A DNA stretch of 15,387 nucleotides from Acidobacteriota bacterium (GCA_003224635.1 QHZK01000085.1:1-15387), one strand, 5' to 3'; shown: positions 1 through 7,750, counted from the stretch's first letter. Notes: a model not told the origin generated them from the sequence alone. Made by a program: numbers and translations.

Positions 1-389
1 AGATGGCGGAGGCGCTCGCGAACCATCTGGGCCGGGACAAGGTTCGCGCTTTGAGTGCCGGGTCGCGGCCACTCGGGTACATTCTGCCGGAGACCGCCGA
101 GGTCCTGGCCGAGCAGGGGATCCCACTCGACGGTCAGTGGTCGAAGGGAATTGACGAAGTCCCGGTCGACGACATGGATTACGTCGTGAGCATGGGCTGC
201 GAAGTTTCGTGCCCCGTTCCGCTTGGTTTCAAGGGCCGGGTAGTGGAGTGGGACGTCCCCGATCCTTACAGCCACGACCTTGAATTCTTCAGGAGCGTGC
301 GCGACCTGATCGAAGAAAACGTAAGAAGCCTCCTGGCGAGTCTGGCGTTGGACGCTTGGCGCGACACCGCATACGGTCGTCACCAATAA
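1..389 (+). CDS. arsC: ArsC / low-molecular-weight phosphatase-fold protein, 5' truncated
   Basis: The gene enters from the left edge; bases 1-2 finish a codon and the ATG at 3 is internal. It corresponds to the 'MAEA' just after the family's P-loop (CxGNSCRSQMAEA), so the nucleophilic N-terminal cysteine lies outside the window. Visible are SAG (18-20 of the visible part), SMGCEVSCP (63-71) with Cys66 and Cys70, and WDVPDP (83-88), the layout of thioredoxin-coupled arsenate reductases, where two downstream cysteines relay the disulfide. Known role of the family: cytoplasmic reduction of arsenate to arsenite. No ars regulator or efflux gene is visible downstream, so a tyrosine phosphatase of the same fold remains possible. 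The stop is TAA at 387-389, followed by a 165-base gap. Confidence 0.8.
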   Translation, partial: MAEALANHLGRDKVRALSAGSRPLGYILPETAEVLAEQGIPLDGQWSKGIDEVPVDDMDYVVSMGCEVSCPVPLGFKGRVVEWDVPDPYSHDLEFFRSVRDLIEENVRSLLASLALDAWRDTAYGRHQ

Positions 390-410
390 GACGAAAGACG
401 AAGGACGAAG
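390..410. repeat. Three tandem heptamers GACGAAR
   Basis: GACGAAA, GACGAAG and GACGAAG follow one another at exact 7-base spacing directly after the arsC stop. This is the same 7-base design as the arrays at 2667-2687 and 9380-9407. The rest of the gap up to 554 shows nothing recognisable beyond the ribosome-binding site of the next gene. Confidence 0.7.
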
Positions 411-554
411 TACGGAGCCTCGAAAATCAGTTTCGAAGCAGGAATAACGTTTTCGCCACCAATCCTTCCCATCTTGATTGCTCGACATTCCGTGATACTT
501 CTGTGTCGGGACCAGCCCGTGACGTAGCTGATTGCTCGCCAGGAGGAAGATTCA

Positions 555-1382
555 GTGCTTCTCGCCGATCTCAGCCTCGCGCGTCGCGTCGAAGCCGGGG
601 AGGCCGTGGTAGGCTCTGAAAGCGCTCGAGCTTTGGCTCGCATTTATCCGGAGAGCGGCGCCGCGGCCCTGCCCGTAGCGGGTGGCTGCGCTCTTTACGT
701 GGGCGCGGCCTCGCCGTTCAACCAAGCCTCAGGGGTGGGCATGAACGGCCTGGTCACGGAGGCGGAGCTCGACCAGCTCGAGTCGTTCTATCGCGGCCGC
801 GGGTCGGCGGTGCGGATCATGCTTTGCCCGCTGGCGGACCCCTCGCTGGTGCAGTTGCTCGGTTGCCGGGGTTACCGGCTGACCGAGATGGAAAACGTTC
901 TGGTGCGGGCCATCCAGGGTGACGAGCCAGTCCCGCCTCCAGCCGCCGGCGTAAGCGTCCGTCGAGCCGCTCCCGGGGAAGCGAAGCTCTGGGCGGGCAT
1001 TATCGGGGAAGGCTTCTTCGGGACGGCGGAGCCGGAGCCGCAACTCATGCAGCTAGTCCTTGCGGGTTTTAGCACCTTGAATGCGAGCTGTTTTTTCGGA
1101 TGTCTCGACGGCAGGCCGGTGGGCGCTGCGGTCGTCCACGCTCACGACGGCGTCGCCATGCTCAACGGAGCCGCTACGCTGCAGCCGTATCGTGGGCGCG
1201 GCGTGCATACCGCCCTGCACCACGCCCGGCTGTCGTTTGCGGCCGCGGCCGGATGCGAGCTCGCGCGCGTCGTGACCCAGCCCGGCAGCGCCTCGCAGCG
1301 CAACGCGGAGCGGCAAGGTTTCAGCGTCGTCTACACCCGATTGGCGATGGTGCGCGAGTGGAGGCCGGCCGCCACCCCTTGA
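555..1382 (+). CDS. GNAT-family N-acetyltransferase, two-part protein
   Basis: The 275-aa protein starts at GTG 555, chosen because AGGAGGAAG at 541-549 sits at ideal spacing. The C-terminal half (about 133-265) is a GNAT domain. Motif A is LQPYRGRGVHTAL (209-221), matching the acetyl-CoA pyrophosphate loop R/QxxGxG/A, and QRNAERQGF (248-256) is the usual motif B region. The N-terminal half (about 1-120) looks like a degenerate second GNAT-like module ('FYRGRG...MLCPLADPSLVQLLGCRGY'), as in tandem-GNAT proteins; this is inference from pattern. The family transfers an acetyl group from acetyl-CoA to an amine, but the substrate cannot be read from the sequence. It is a soluble cytoplasmic protein with no signal peptide, and its neighbours do not suggest a pathway. 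Confidence 0.85.
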   Translation: MLLADLSLARRVEAGEAVVGSESARALARIYPESGAAALPVAGGCALYVGAASPFNQASGVGMNGLVTEAELDQLESFYRGRGSAVRIMLCPLADPSLVQLLGCRGYRLTEMENVLVRAIQGDEPVPPPAAGVSVRRAAPGEAKLWAGIIGEGFFGTAEPEPQLMQLVLAGFSTLNASCFFGCLDGRPVGAAVVHAHDGVAMLNGAATLQPYRGRGVHTALHHARLSFAAAAGCELARVVTQPGSASQRNAERQGFSVVYTRLAMVREWRPAATP

Positions 1383-1407
1383 CTTTCAACCTCGTTCGAG
1401 ACCGGCG

Positions 1408-1416
1408 TGGTATGAT
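1408..1416 (+). promoter_or_regulatory. Extended -10 promoter candidate for the 153-aa gene
   Basis: TGGTATGAT gives a TG dinucleotide one base before TATGAT (5 of 6 to TATAAT), the extended -10 form. No good -35 is seen at 17 bases; the TTGACT at 1379-1384 is 26 bases away, too far. Transcription would start near 1423, about 75 bases before the ATG at 1498. Confidence 0.4.
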
Positions 1417-1497
1417 AAGCGCCGCGACCCCTTATTTAAGTTTCGTTGATCGGTCTTCAATCGAAGTTGAGGAAACGACACCCTGGCGGAGAGCGTG

Positions 1498-1959
1498 ATG
1501 AAAGAGCACCCGGACCATCATGATGCGGAACTGCTGCTGCGCCTTTACGAGCTTCGGCGCGAGGAGAAGCTGCGGCTGGCGCGCGGCTGGCTCATCGGCG
1601 AATTCCACTCCGACTCGATGGACGATTTTCAAAACCGCTTTCCCGCGGGTTCCAAGGAGAACGAGTATTTCCGCATGGCCGTGAGCTACTGGGACATGGC
1701 CGCCTCTATTGTGAAACACGGTCTAATCAATGAGGAATTGTTCTTTGAGAGCAACTCGGAGTTGTGGGCGGCCTGGAGCAAGGTCAAACACCTGGCTCTG
1801 GAAGGGCGCACGACGTACAAGAATCCCCATTTGTGGAGCAACCTCGAGGCGCTGGCGGAGAAATATGAGAAGTGGATGGAGGCGCGCGCGCCTGGAGCTG
1901 TTGCGGCCATGCGCGAACGACTCAAGACTCTGACGGCCAAGAAAAAGTCTGACAAGTGA
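1498..1959 (+). CDS. Conserved hypothetical protein, 153 aa, helical and charged
   Basis: I do not recognise a named family; I associate this type of sequence (LLLRLYELRREEKLRLAR near the N-terminus) with Acidobacteriota. ATG 1498 is preferred over GTG 1495 because GGAGAG (1488-1493) is better spaced from it. The protein is soluble with no signal peptide or membrane segment. It is rich in Glu, Lys, Arg and Trp and predicted largely helical: an amphipathic N-terminal helix (about 8-35), a central part with several aromatics (FFESNSELWAAWSKVKHLAL) and a basic tail (KTLTAKKKSDK). No catalytic motif is visible. It ends 16 bases before the cox promoter, so it is probably a separate unit, with its own extended -10 candidate. 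Confidence 0.8.
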   Translation: MKEHPDHHDAELLLRLYELRREEKLRLARGWLIGEFHSDSMDDFQNRFPAGSKENEYFRMAVSYWDMAASIVKHGLINEELFFESNSELWAAWSKVKHLALEGRTTYKNPHLWSNLEALAEKYEKWMEARAPGAVAAMRERLKTLTAKKKSDK

Positions 1960-1975
1960 CGGGTGGTCCAGGCTG

Positions 1976-2005
1976 TTGACAATCCCCTACGCGCGGTCGT
2001 ATATC
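1976..2005 (+). promoter_or_regulatory. Sigma70-type promoter of the cox operon
   Basis: A perfect TTGACA -35 lies at 1976-1981. An 18-base spacer leads to TATATC at 2000-2005 (GTATAT if 17 bases is used). It lies between the stop of the 153-aa gene and coxS and would give a leader of about 90 bases before GTG 2103. No operator is apparent. Confidence 0.6.
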
Positions 2006-2102
2006 TAAACCTTCTCGGCTGGCTCTTCACCGGGGCCGTCAGCGCGGCCTCTTCCTTATGACGCTTGAACCTGACTGCTCATGACGCAGGGAGGTCCATC
2101 CC

Positions 2103-2573
2103 GTGAAAACCCGAGTCCATCTGAACGGCGCGTGGCGAGAGGATGATGTTGAACCGAGGCTGCTGCTGGTGCACTACCTGCGCGAGGTGGCAGGGCTCAC
2201 CGGAACGCACATCGGCTGCGAGACCTCCATCTGCGGGGCGTGTACGGTGCTCTTGAACGGCGAGGCGGTGAAATCCTGCACGCTGTTTGCCGTCCAAGCT
2301 GACGGCGCGGAGATCACCACCATCGAGGGACTGGCGACCGACGGCAAACTGCATCCGCTCCAGCAGGGCTTTTGGGAAGAGCACGGCTTGCAGTGCGGCT
2401 TTTGCACGCCGGGCATGATCCTGGCCTCATACCAGCTCCTGCGCCGGAACCCTCACCCCACCCAAGATGAAATCCGGAAAGGCCTCGAGGGAAACCTGTG
2501 CCGTTGTACCGGTTACCAGCACATTGTGAAAGCGGTGGAATGGGCGGCGCAGAAGATCGGCGACCCAAGCTGA
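2103..2573 (+). CDS. coxS: Molybdenum hydroxylase small [2Fe-2S] subunit (CoxS-like)
   Basis: The 156-aa iron-sulfur subunit of the xanthine oxidase/CO dehydrogenase family carries electrons from the molybdenum centre to FAD. The plant-ferredoxin-like N-terminal domain binds cluster II through Cys39, Cys44, Cys47 and Cys59 (GCETSICGAC, then SC). The C-terminal helical domain binds cluster I through Cys98, Cys101, Cys133 and Cys135 (CGFC and CRC). All eight cysteines are present, and the length is normal for the family. GTG 2103 is set by AGGGAGGT at 2088-2095. It is the first gene of the S-L-M-G operon and is cytoplasmic. The small subunit alone does not tell the substrate. Confidence 0.95.
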   Translation: MKTRVHLNGAWREDDVEPRLLLVHYLREVAGLTGTHIGCETSICGACTVLLNGEAVKSCTLFAVQADGAEITTIEGLATDGKLHPLQQGFWEEHGLQCGFCTPGMILASYQLLRRNPHPTQDEIRKGLEGNLCRCTGYQHIVKAVEWAAQKIGDPS

Positions 2574-2586
2574 GGACTGGAAACTG

Positions 2587-2614
2587 TCAGTAGTCAGTTG
2601 TCAGTCGTCCGTTG
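2587..2614. repeat. Heptamer array TCAGTNG x4 in the coxS-coxL gap
   Basis: TCAGTAG, TCAGTTG, TCAGTCG and TCCGTTG are consecutive at 7-base steps. They belong to the TCAG-led heptamer class also found at 6020-6047, 9287-9314 and 11620-11647. They are transcribed within the cox operon. Confidence 0.7.
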
Positions 2615-2666
2615 TTGCCGGATCAGCTTTTGTAAAAGTAGCAGCGGTCCCGTGCTGAGCACAAAA

Positions 2667-2687
2667 GACCAAGGACAACCGACAACC
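2667..2687. repeat. Heptamer array GACNAMS x3 before coxL
   Basis: GACCAAG, GACAACC and GACAACC follow at exact 7-base spacing and end just before the GAGG ribosome-binding site (2689-2692) of coxL. They belong to the GAC-led heptamer class, as at 390-410 and 9380-9407. Confidence 0.6.
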
Positions 2688-2698
2688 CGAGGTAAATT

Positions 2699-5023
2699 AT
2701 GGGCACGCTCCTAGGGGAACGGATCAAGCGCAAGGAAGACCCGCGGCTCATTCAAGGGCGCGGACACTACGTTGACGACGTGAAGCTGGACGGCATGCTG
2801 CACATGGCCTTTGCCAGGAGCGTGCATGCTCACGCCCGCCTCAAGTCGGTCAACGTATCGGCGGCGCGCGCGCATCCCGGAGTCGTAGCGGCCTACACGG
2901 GGGCTGATCTCAAAGGCAAAGTGGGGCTGGTCCCCTGCGCCGCAGGCATGGAGGGGCTCAAGGTCCCTGACCATCCCTGTTTGGCTGTGGACAAGGTCTG
3001 CTACGTCGGCGAACCCATGGCGGCGGTGGTGGCGCGTGACCGCTACGTGGCTCGCGATGCCGCCGACCTGATCGAAATCGACTACGAGCCCCTGCCGGCG
3101 GTGGTCGATCCCGAAAAAGCGTTGGCCGCGGGCTCGCCGCTCATACACGAGAAGCTGGGCGACAATGTGGCGTTTGTGGCCAAGCTCGAAGGCGGCGACT
3201 GGAAATCGGTCGAAGCCGACAAGAGCCTCAAGGTCATCAAGCAGCGCATGATCAACCAGCGCCTGGCGCCGGTATCGATGGAGACGCGCGGGGTCATCGC
3301 CAGCTACTCGCCGGGAGAGGACACTCTCACGGTGTGGTCGTCCACTCAAATTCCTCACATTCTCAAGACCCAGCTTTCCCTGATGAGCGGCGTTGACGAG
3401 GCGCGCTGCCGGGTTATCGCGCCGGAGGTGGGCGGCGGATTCGGCAGCAAGCTGAACGTTTATGGCGAGGAGGGCGTGGCGTGCTTCGCGTCGAAGTCGC
3501 TGGGCAAGCCGGTGAAGTGGATCGAGGGTCGCGGAGAGAACCTGGTGGCCACCATTCACGGCCGCGACCAGATCAACACGGTTGAAATCTACGCGGCGCC
3601 CGACGGCAAGGTGGTGGGGCTGAAGTGCTGGATTATTGCCGATCTCGGCGCCTACCACCAACTGCTGACGCCCGCGATTCCAACGCTCACGGCCTTGATG
3701 ATTGTGGGCTGCTACAACACTCCAAACGTCTTCGTGGAAACCAAGGGCGTGTTCACCAACAAGATGGCGACCGACGCCTATCGCGGCGCCGGGAGGCCCG
3801 AGGCCACCTACATCATCGAGCGCGCCATGGACCTGGTGGCGCACGAGTTGAACTTGGACCCGGTCGACGTCCGGGAGAAGAATTTTCCTTCTTCGAAGGA
3901 ATTCCCGCTGTCGCTCGTCACGGGCGTTACCTACGACACCGCCAATTACCAGAAGACCCTCAAGAAGGTCCTGAGACTGGCGGGCTACCCGAGCCTCCGC
4001 AAGGAGCAGGAGCGGCTGAGAAAAAAGGGTAGGTATCTTGGCATCGGCCTTTCCACCTACGTCGAGATTTGCGCCATGGGACCTTCAAGCCGGATGCCGG
4101 CAGGCGGCTGGGAATTCGGCTCGGTGCGCGTGGACCCGACGGGCAAGGTCACTGTGCTCAGCGGCACTTCGCCGCACGGCCAGGGCGAAGAGACCAGCTT
4201 CGCGCAGATCGTCGCCGACGGGCTTGGCATCCCTTACGACGACGTGACCGTGTATCACGGCGACACCTTTCAGGTTCCCATCGGCATCGGGACCTTCGGC
4301 AGCCGGACCACGGCTGTGGGCGGGACGGCGATTTACCGGGCCGTCGAGCAGCTCAAGAAAAAAATGGCCCGCATCGCAGCGCACAAGCTGGGCGTGAAAC
4401 CCGGCGAGCTCGAATTCAAGGACGGCAAGGTCGAGACCGCGGACGGACAGAAGTCCATGACGTTTGTGGAAGTGGCGGGTGAAGCGATTTTTGCCAAGCA
4501 GCTTCCGCCCGGCATCGAGCCTGGACTCGCCGAGCAGTGCGTCTTTGAGCCGGCGAACTACACGTTTCCATTCGGCGCGCACGTCGCGGTCACGGAGATC
4601 GACGGCGAGACAGGCGAGGTCCGCCTGCGGAACTACTTCGCGGTGGATGACTGCGGCCGCATTCTGAATCCCATGCTGGTGGACGGGCAGATCCACGGCG
4701 GCCTGGCGCAAGGGATCGGCCAGGCGCTCTGGGAAGAACACGTTTATGACGAGAACGGTCAGCTCGTCACCGGGACGCTGATGGACTACGCGGTGCCCAA
4801 GGCGTTCCATTTCCCCTGGTTTGAGACCGAGAACACACAGACCAGGACGCCGGTGAATCCGCTGGGCGTAAAGGGCGTGGGCGAGGCCGGAACTATCGGT
4901 TCGACGCCTGCCGTCGTGAACTCGGTAATCGATGCGCTAAGTCCGTTCGGCGTCCGGCACGTCGACATGCCGCTGAAGCCGGAAAAGATCTGGAAGATCC
5001 TGAAGCAACACCCAGGGAATTGA
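2699..5023 (+). CDS. coxL: Molybdenum hydroxylase large subunit, form II CoxL-like
   Basis: The 774-aa molybdopterin-cytosine-dinucleotide subunit of the CODH/xanthine dehydrogenase family would carry out the hydroxylation or oxidation itself. It opens with GERIKRKEDPRLIQGRGHYVDD, typical of the family. The active-site loop is AYRGAGR (360-366), the form II signature. The form I AYRCSFR loop, whose cysteine binds copper in true CO dehydrogenase, is absent. The EVGGGFGSK cofactor motif (243-251) and the base Glu729 in GVGEAG are present. ATG 2699 has GAGG at 2689-2692. The S-L-M order is also the form II order. The substrate is therefore uncertain: CO activity is unproven for form II enzymes, and a nicotinate-, aldehyde- or purine-like substrate is possible. 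Long antisense frames opposite it are GC-rich shadows. Confidence 0.93.
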   Translation: MGTLLGERIKRKEDPRLIQGRGHYVDDVKLDGMLHMAFARSVHAHARLKSVNVSAARAHPGVVAAYTGADLKGKVGLVPCAAGMEGLKVPDHPCLAVDKVCYVGEPMAAVVARDRYVARDAADLIEIDYEPLPAVVDPEKALAAGSPLIHEKLGDNVAFVAKLEGGDWKSVEADKSLKVIKQRMINQRLAPVSMETRGVIASYSPGEDTLTVWSSTQIPHILKTQLSLMSGVDEARCRVIAPEVGGGFGSKLNVYGEEGVACFASKSLGKPVKWIEGRGENLVATIHGRDQINTVEIYAAPDGKVVGLKCWIIADLGAYHQLLTPAIPTLTALMIVGCYNTPNVFVETKGVFTNKMATDAYRGAGRPEATYIIERAMDLVAHELNLDPVDVREKNFPSSKEFPLSLVTGVTYDTANYQKTLKKVLRLAGYPSLRKEQERLRKKGRYLGIGLSTYVEICAMGPSSRMPAGGWEFGSVRVDPTGKVTVLSGTSPHGQGEETSFAQIVADGLGIPYDDVTVYHGDTFQVPIGIGTFGSRTTAVGGTAIYRAVEQLKKKMARIAAHKLGVKPGELEFKDGKVETADGQKSMTFVEVAGEAIFAKQLPPGIEPGLAEQCVFEPANYTFPFGAHVAVTEIDGETGEVRLRNYFAVDDCGRILNPMLVDGQIHGGLAQGIGQALWEEHVYDENGQLVTGTLMDYAVPKAFHFPWFETENTQTRTPVNPLGVKGVGEAGTIGSTPAVVNSVIDALSPFGVRHVDMPLKPEKIWKILKQHPGN

Positions 5024-5111
5024 ATCATTGAGCCATTGAAGAACGGAACCCTGGGCGCAAGAAGTTGTCAATGGCGCAATGACTCAATAGATCAATTCCC
5101 CCGGAGGCGCC

Positions 5112-6011
5112 GTGATTCCTCAACCATTCGAATACCACGTTCCGAAGACGCTGGCCGAGGCCTCTCGCCTCATCGCCCAGTTCGGGGCCGAAGGAAAGGT
5201 CCTGGCCGGAGGGCACAGCCTGGTGCCGATGATGAAGCTGCGCCTGGCCGCGCCCAAACATCTGATCGATATCGGTCGGATCACGGAGCTGAGCTACGTC
5301 CGCCCGGACGGCGATGGCAAGGTGGAAATCGGCGCCCTGACCACGCACTTCCAGATTGAGTCTTCGGAGTTGCTGAAAGCGAAATGTCCGCTGATGCCGG
5401 AAGCAGCGAGAGAAATTGGCGACGCCCAGGTGCGCAACAAGGGGACGCTCGGCGGGAGCCTGGCCCACGCGGACCCGGCGGCGGACTGGCCGGCGGCGGT
5501 CCTGGCGCTCGACTCGGAGATTCGCGTCGCCTCTTCGCGCGGCGAGCGCTGGATCCCGGCGCTGGATTTTTTCGTCGACCTGATGACCACGGCGCTGGCG
5601 GCGGATGAAATCCTGACGGCGGTCCGCGTGCCCGTGCTCCCCATGAACGTCGAGCCCTCCCAACCGCCGCGCGCCGGTGACTCGTACGTCAAGCTGCACC
5701 AGCCCGCCTCCGGGTTCGCCATCGTCGGCGTGGCGGCCCGCGTGCTGCTCGCTGAGGACGGAACGGTCGCGCAAGTGGGCGTCGGCATTACCGGCGTGGG
5801 CGCGAAAGCCTACCGCGCCACCGCGGTCGAAGAGGCGCTCAAAGGCAAATCGCCCGGCTCGAAACACCTCGAGGAGGCGGCTTCCCACGCTGCGGACGGC
5901 GTTCAGGCTAACGCCGACCTGTACGCCTCGGCCGAATACCGGGCGCACCTCGCGCGCGTCTACACGCGCCGGGCGCTGGAGAAAGCCGTCGAGCGCGCCA
6001 GCGGGAAATAA
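5112..6011 (+). CDS. coxM: Molybdenum hydroxylase FAD-binding medium subunit (CoxM-like)
   Basis: The 299-aa FAD subunit takes electrons from the CoxS clusters and passes them to the respiratory acceptor. The two FAD pyrophosphate motifs are present: AGGHS (32-36) within VLAGGHSLVPMMKLR, and TLGGS (112-116) within RNKGTLGGSLAHADPAAD. The CO-dehydrogenase FAD C-terminal domain covers about 180-290. No insertion carrying an extra [4Fe-4S] cluster is seen, unlike the 4-hydroxybenzoyl-CoA reductase type. GTG 5112 has GGAGG at 5103-5107, spacing 4. It lies 88 bases after coxL, in a gap that holds only an imperfect inverted repeat of 'ATTGA' and 'CAATGG' words. Confidence 0.94.
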   Translation: MIPQPFEYHVPKTLAEASRLIAQFGAEGKVLAGGHSLVPMMKLRLAAPKHLIDIGRITELSYVRPDGDGKVEIGALTTHFQIESSELLKAKCPLMPEAAREIGDAQVRNKGTLGGSLAHADPAADWPAAVLALDSEIRVASSRGERWIPALDFFVDLMTTALAADEILTAVRVPVLPMNVEPSQPPRAGDSYVKLHQPASGFAIVGVAARVLLAEDGTVAQVGVGITGVGAKAYRATAVEEALKGKSPGSKHLEEAASHAADGVQANADLYASAEYRAHLARVYTRRALEKAVERASGK

Positions 6012-6019
6012 AGAAGCCG

Positions 6020-6047
6020 TCAGCCTTCAGCCGTCAGCTTTCAGCGA
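6020..6047. repeat. Heptamer array TCAGCNN x4 after coxM
   Basis: TCAGCCT, TCAGCCG, TCAGCTT and TCAGCGA run at exact 7-base steps. The same unit appears inverted as AGCTGAA and GGCTGAC at 6194-6207, so the two sets bracket the large palindrome at 6092-6194. Confidence 0.75.
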
Positions 6048-6091
6048 ACAGACATTTGGGTTCTTGTTTTCGAGGGCCGTTCGGTCCCTGA

Positions 6092-6194
6092 TATACTGAG
6101 CGACGTAAGTTATTCCGCATACCGCTGTAGCGGCGGTCTGTGACCGCCGCTCGGCGCTCATAGAGCGCCGCTACAACTTACGTCGCTCTGTATA
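6092..6194. repeat. 103-bp nested palindrome upstream of coxG
   Basis: The outer arms are TATACTGAGCGACGTAAGT (6092-6110) and ACTTACGTCGCTCTGTATA (6176-6194), inverted and matching at 18 of 19 positions. Between them lies 'tattccgcataccgc' and the 50-bp double-hairpin element at 6126-6175, so the whole can fold as one long stem with a branched head. It ends 21 bases before the coxG ATG. Confidence 0.85.
6126..6175. repeat. 50-bp double-hairpin repeat element, copy 1
   Basis: Two perfect hairpins lie side by side: CGGCGGTC-TGT-GACCGCCG (6131-6149) and GGCGCTC-ATA-GAGCGCC (6153-6169), separated by CTC. The ends TGTAGCGGCG and CGCCGCTACA are a perfect 10-bp inverted repeat. Copy 2 at 10893-10942 has the same length and differs only at two bases of the linker. 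The layout resembles REP/BIME-type repeats. Confidence 0.88.
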
Positions 6195-6215
6195 GCTGAA
6201 GGCTGACTGCTTATC

Positions 6216-6656
6216 ATGAAACTCGAAGGTACCCACACCATCCTGGCCCCGCGTGACCTCGTCTGGCAGCGCCTGATGAATCCCCAGGTGCTCGCCCGCG
6301 CTCTGCCGGGATGCGAAAAGATGGAGCAGAATGCGGACGGCAGCTTCGGCGCCGAATTGAAAGTCGGCATCGGCGCGATCAAGGGCGCTTACCAGGGACG
6401 CGTCGAGATTCTTGACCCTGCGCCTCCCGAGCGCTTCCGGATGAAAGTCGAGGCGAAGGGCACCGGAGGGTTCGTCAAAGGCGAAGCCACGCTGTCGCTG
6501 GCGGAGAACGCCGGTGGCACGCTGATCACGTACTCGGGCGAAGCGCAAGTGGGAGGGCTCATCGCCAGCGTCGGCCAGCGGCTGATCCAATCGGCGGCCC
6601 GTCAGAGCCTCAACCAGTTCTTCCAAACTTTCGCCAAGCAGGTCCAATCGTCGTAA
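6216..6656 (+). CDS. coxG: CoxG-like SRPBCC protein
   Basis: The 146-aa protein belongs to the CO dehydrogenase subunit G family (SRPBCC fold). Family landmarks are MKLEGTHTI at the start, ALPGCEKM (29-36), the AELKVGIGAIKGAYQG strand pair (46-61) and GTGGFVKGEATLSL near 82-95. In form I systems CoxG is linked to membrane association of CODH and quinone handling; whether that holds for this form II enzyme is inference. The ATG at 6216 has only a weak, distant GAAGG (6198-6202). The leader contains the 103-bp palindrome at 6092-6194, so this gene may be expressed at a different level from coxSLM or from a processed message. The C-terminus (about 114-137, IASVGQRLIQSAARQSLNQFF) looks like an amphipathic helix. 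Confidence 0.9.
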   Translation: MKLEGTHTILAPRDLVWQRLMNPQVLARALPGCEKMEQNADGSFGAELKVGIGAIKGAYQGRVEILDPAPPERFRMKVEAKGTGGFVKGEATLSLAENAGGTLITYSGEAQVGGLIASVGQRLIQSAARQSLNQFFQTFAKQVQSS

Positions 6657-6808
6657 CCCGCCGCCCATTGGGTGTCGACCCCCCGCCGTGACGCGAAGAC
6701 TTTGTCAGCAAACTAAAAGCTGGCTAAGCTAGAATCTTTGGCTCTTGCAGATTGCCGAGGGCTGATGGTTGACGCCTTCTGCGGCCATGGACCACTGCTA
6801 ACGAACTC

Positions 6809-7750
6809 ATGCCCGAGACCCGCGAGTTCATAGTCTCACCCGAGGATGCGGGCCGGCGACTGGATGTCTTCCTCGCTCGCCATATGCCGGAGTGGAGCCG
6901 CAGCCAGCTCCAGCGGCAAATCCGCTCGGGGCTGGTCACGATTGGACCGCGGACGGTCTACAAAGCCGGCGAAGCCGTCGCGGCCGGCGACCGCATCAGC
7001 ATCCGCGCGGCGCGCCGTGAGTTACGCGCCGTGGCGGAAGACCTGCCGCTCGCCATAGTGTACGAAGACGACGATCTGGTGGTCGTCGATAAGCCCGCTG
7101 GAATGGTGGTGCACGTGGGCGCCGGAGTGAGGTCCGGCACGCTGGTCAACGCGCTGCTCCACCACATCAGCAGCCTCTCCCGAGCGGGCGGGGAACTGCG
7201 CCCGGGGATCGTCCATCGCTTGGACAAGATGACTTCGGGTCTGGTGCTGGTGGCCAAGAATGACCTCGCTCACCGCCAACTCACGGCGCAGTTCAAGTCA
7301 CGGGAAATACACAAGACGTATGTCGCGCTCGTTCACGGGCGCGTGTCGAACCCGAGCGGCGAGATCGTGAAGTCGGTTGGACGCGACCCCATCCACCGCG
7401 TGCGCATGCGGCCCGGAGGCATCGGGGCCCGCGAGGCCACAACCCGGTATCGCGTGCTGCGGCGCTTCGCCCACTTCACGCTGCTCGAAGCCGAGCCGCT
7501 GACCGGACGCACCCACCAGATCCGCGTCCACTTCTCGTCGATCGGCCACCCCGTCGTGGGCGACACGCTCTACCGGGCGCCCGCGCGCATCAGCATCGGG
7601 GGCAGCGAACTGAAGACTCTAAGCCGAAACTTCCTCCATGCATCAGCCATCGAGCTCAACCACCCTCGCACCGGCAAACACATCAGTTTCGAGGCGCGGC
7701 TACCGGACGGGCTACAGGAGTTCCTCCGCGCTCTTGAGAGCGACACCTAG
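6809..7750 (+). CDS. RluA-family 23S rRNA pseudouridine synthase (RluD-like)
   Basis: The 313-aa enzyme would convert specific uridines in rRNA to pseudouridine. It has an N-terminal S4 RNA-binding domain (about 14-66, AGRRLDVFLARHMPEWSRSQLQRQIRSGLV) and a catalytic domain from about 80. The motif HRLDKMTSG (136-144) carries the nucleophile Asp139, and LTGRTHQIRVH is the family's second active-site motif. Full length and architecture fit RluD (helix 69 of 23S rRNA) better than RluA or RluC, but the exact target is not certain. The usual lspA neighbour is absent. There is no clear Shine-Dalgarno sequence before ATG 6809. TTGTCA at 6702-6707 with TAAGCT 17 bases on is a weak promoter candidate. 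It is convergent with the next gene, 17 bases apart, with no terminator visible between. Confidence 0.93.
   Translation: MPETREFIVSPEDAGRRLDVFLARHMPEWSRSQLQRQIRSGLVTIGPRTVYKAGEAVAAGDRISIRAARRELRAVAEDLPLAIVYEDDDLVVVDKPAGMVVHVGAGVRSGTLVNALLHHISSLSRAGGELRPGIVHRLDKMTSGLVLVAKNDLAHRQLTAQFKSREIHKTYVALVHGRVSNPSGEIVKSVGRDPIHRVRMRPGGIGAREATTRYRVLRRFAHFTLLEAEPLTGRTHQIRVHFSSIGHPVVGDTLYRAPARISIGGSELKTLSRNFLHASAIELNHPRTGKHISFEARLPDGLQEFLRALESDT

Noticed and set aside
1379..1416. TTGACT ... TATGAT as a normal sigma70 promoter
   Set aside because: The spacer is 26 bases, too long; only the extended -10 part was kept.
2711..4810. Long minus-strand frames opposite coxL (377 and 241 codons)
   Set aside because: coxL is certain on the plus strand by motifs over its whole length. 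The antisense translations are His/Arg/Val-rich with no domain, typical of GC-rich shadow frames.
2699..5023. True aerobic CO dehydrogenase (form I)
   Set aside because: The active-site loop is AYRGAGR rather than AYRCSFR, so the copper-binding cysteine is missing, and the gene order is S-L-M rather than M-S-L.
5025..5948. 307-codon minus-strand frame opposite coxM
   Set aside because: Arg/His-rich shadow of a gene with both FAD motifs; no ribosome-binding site or family motif.
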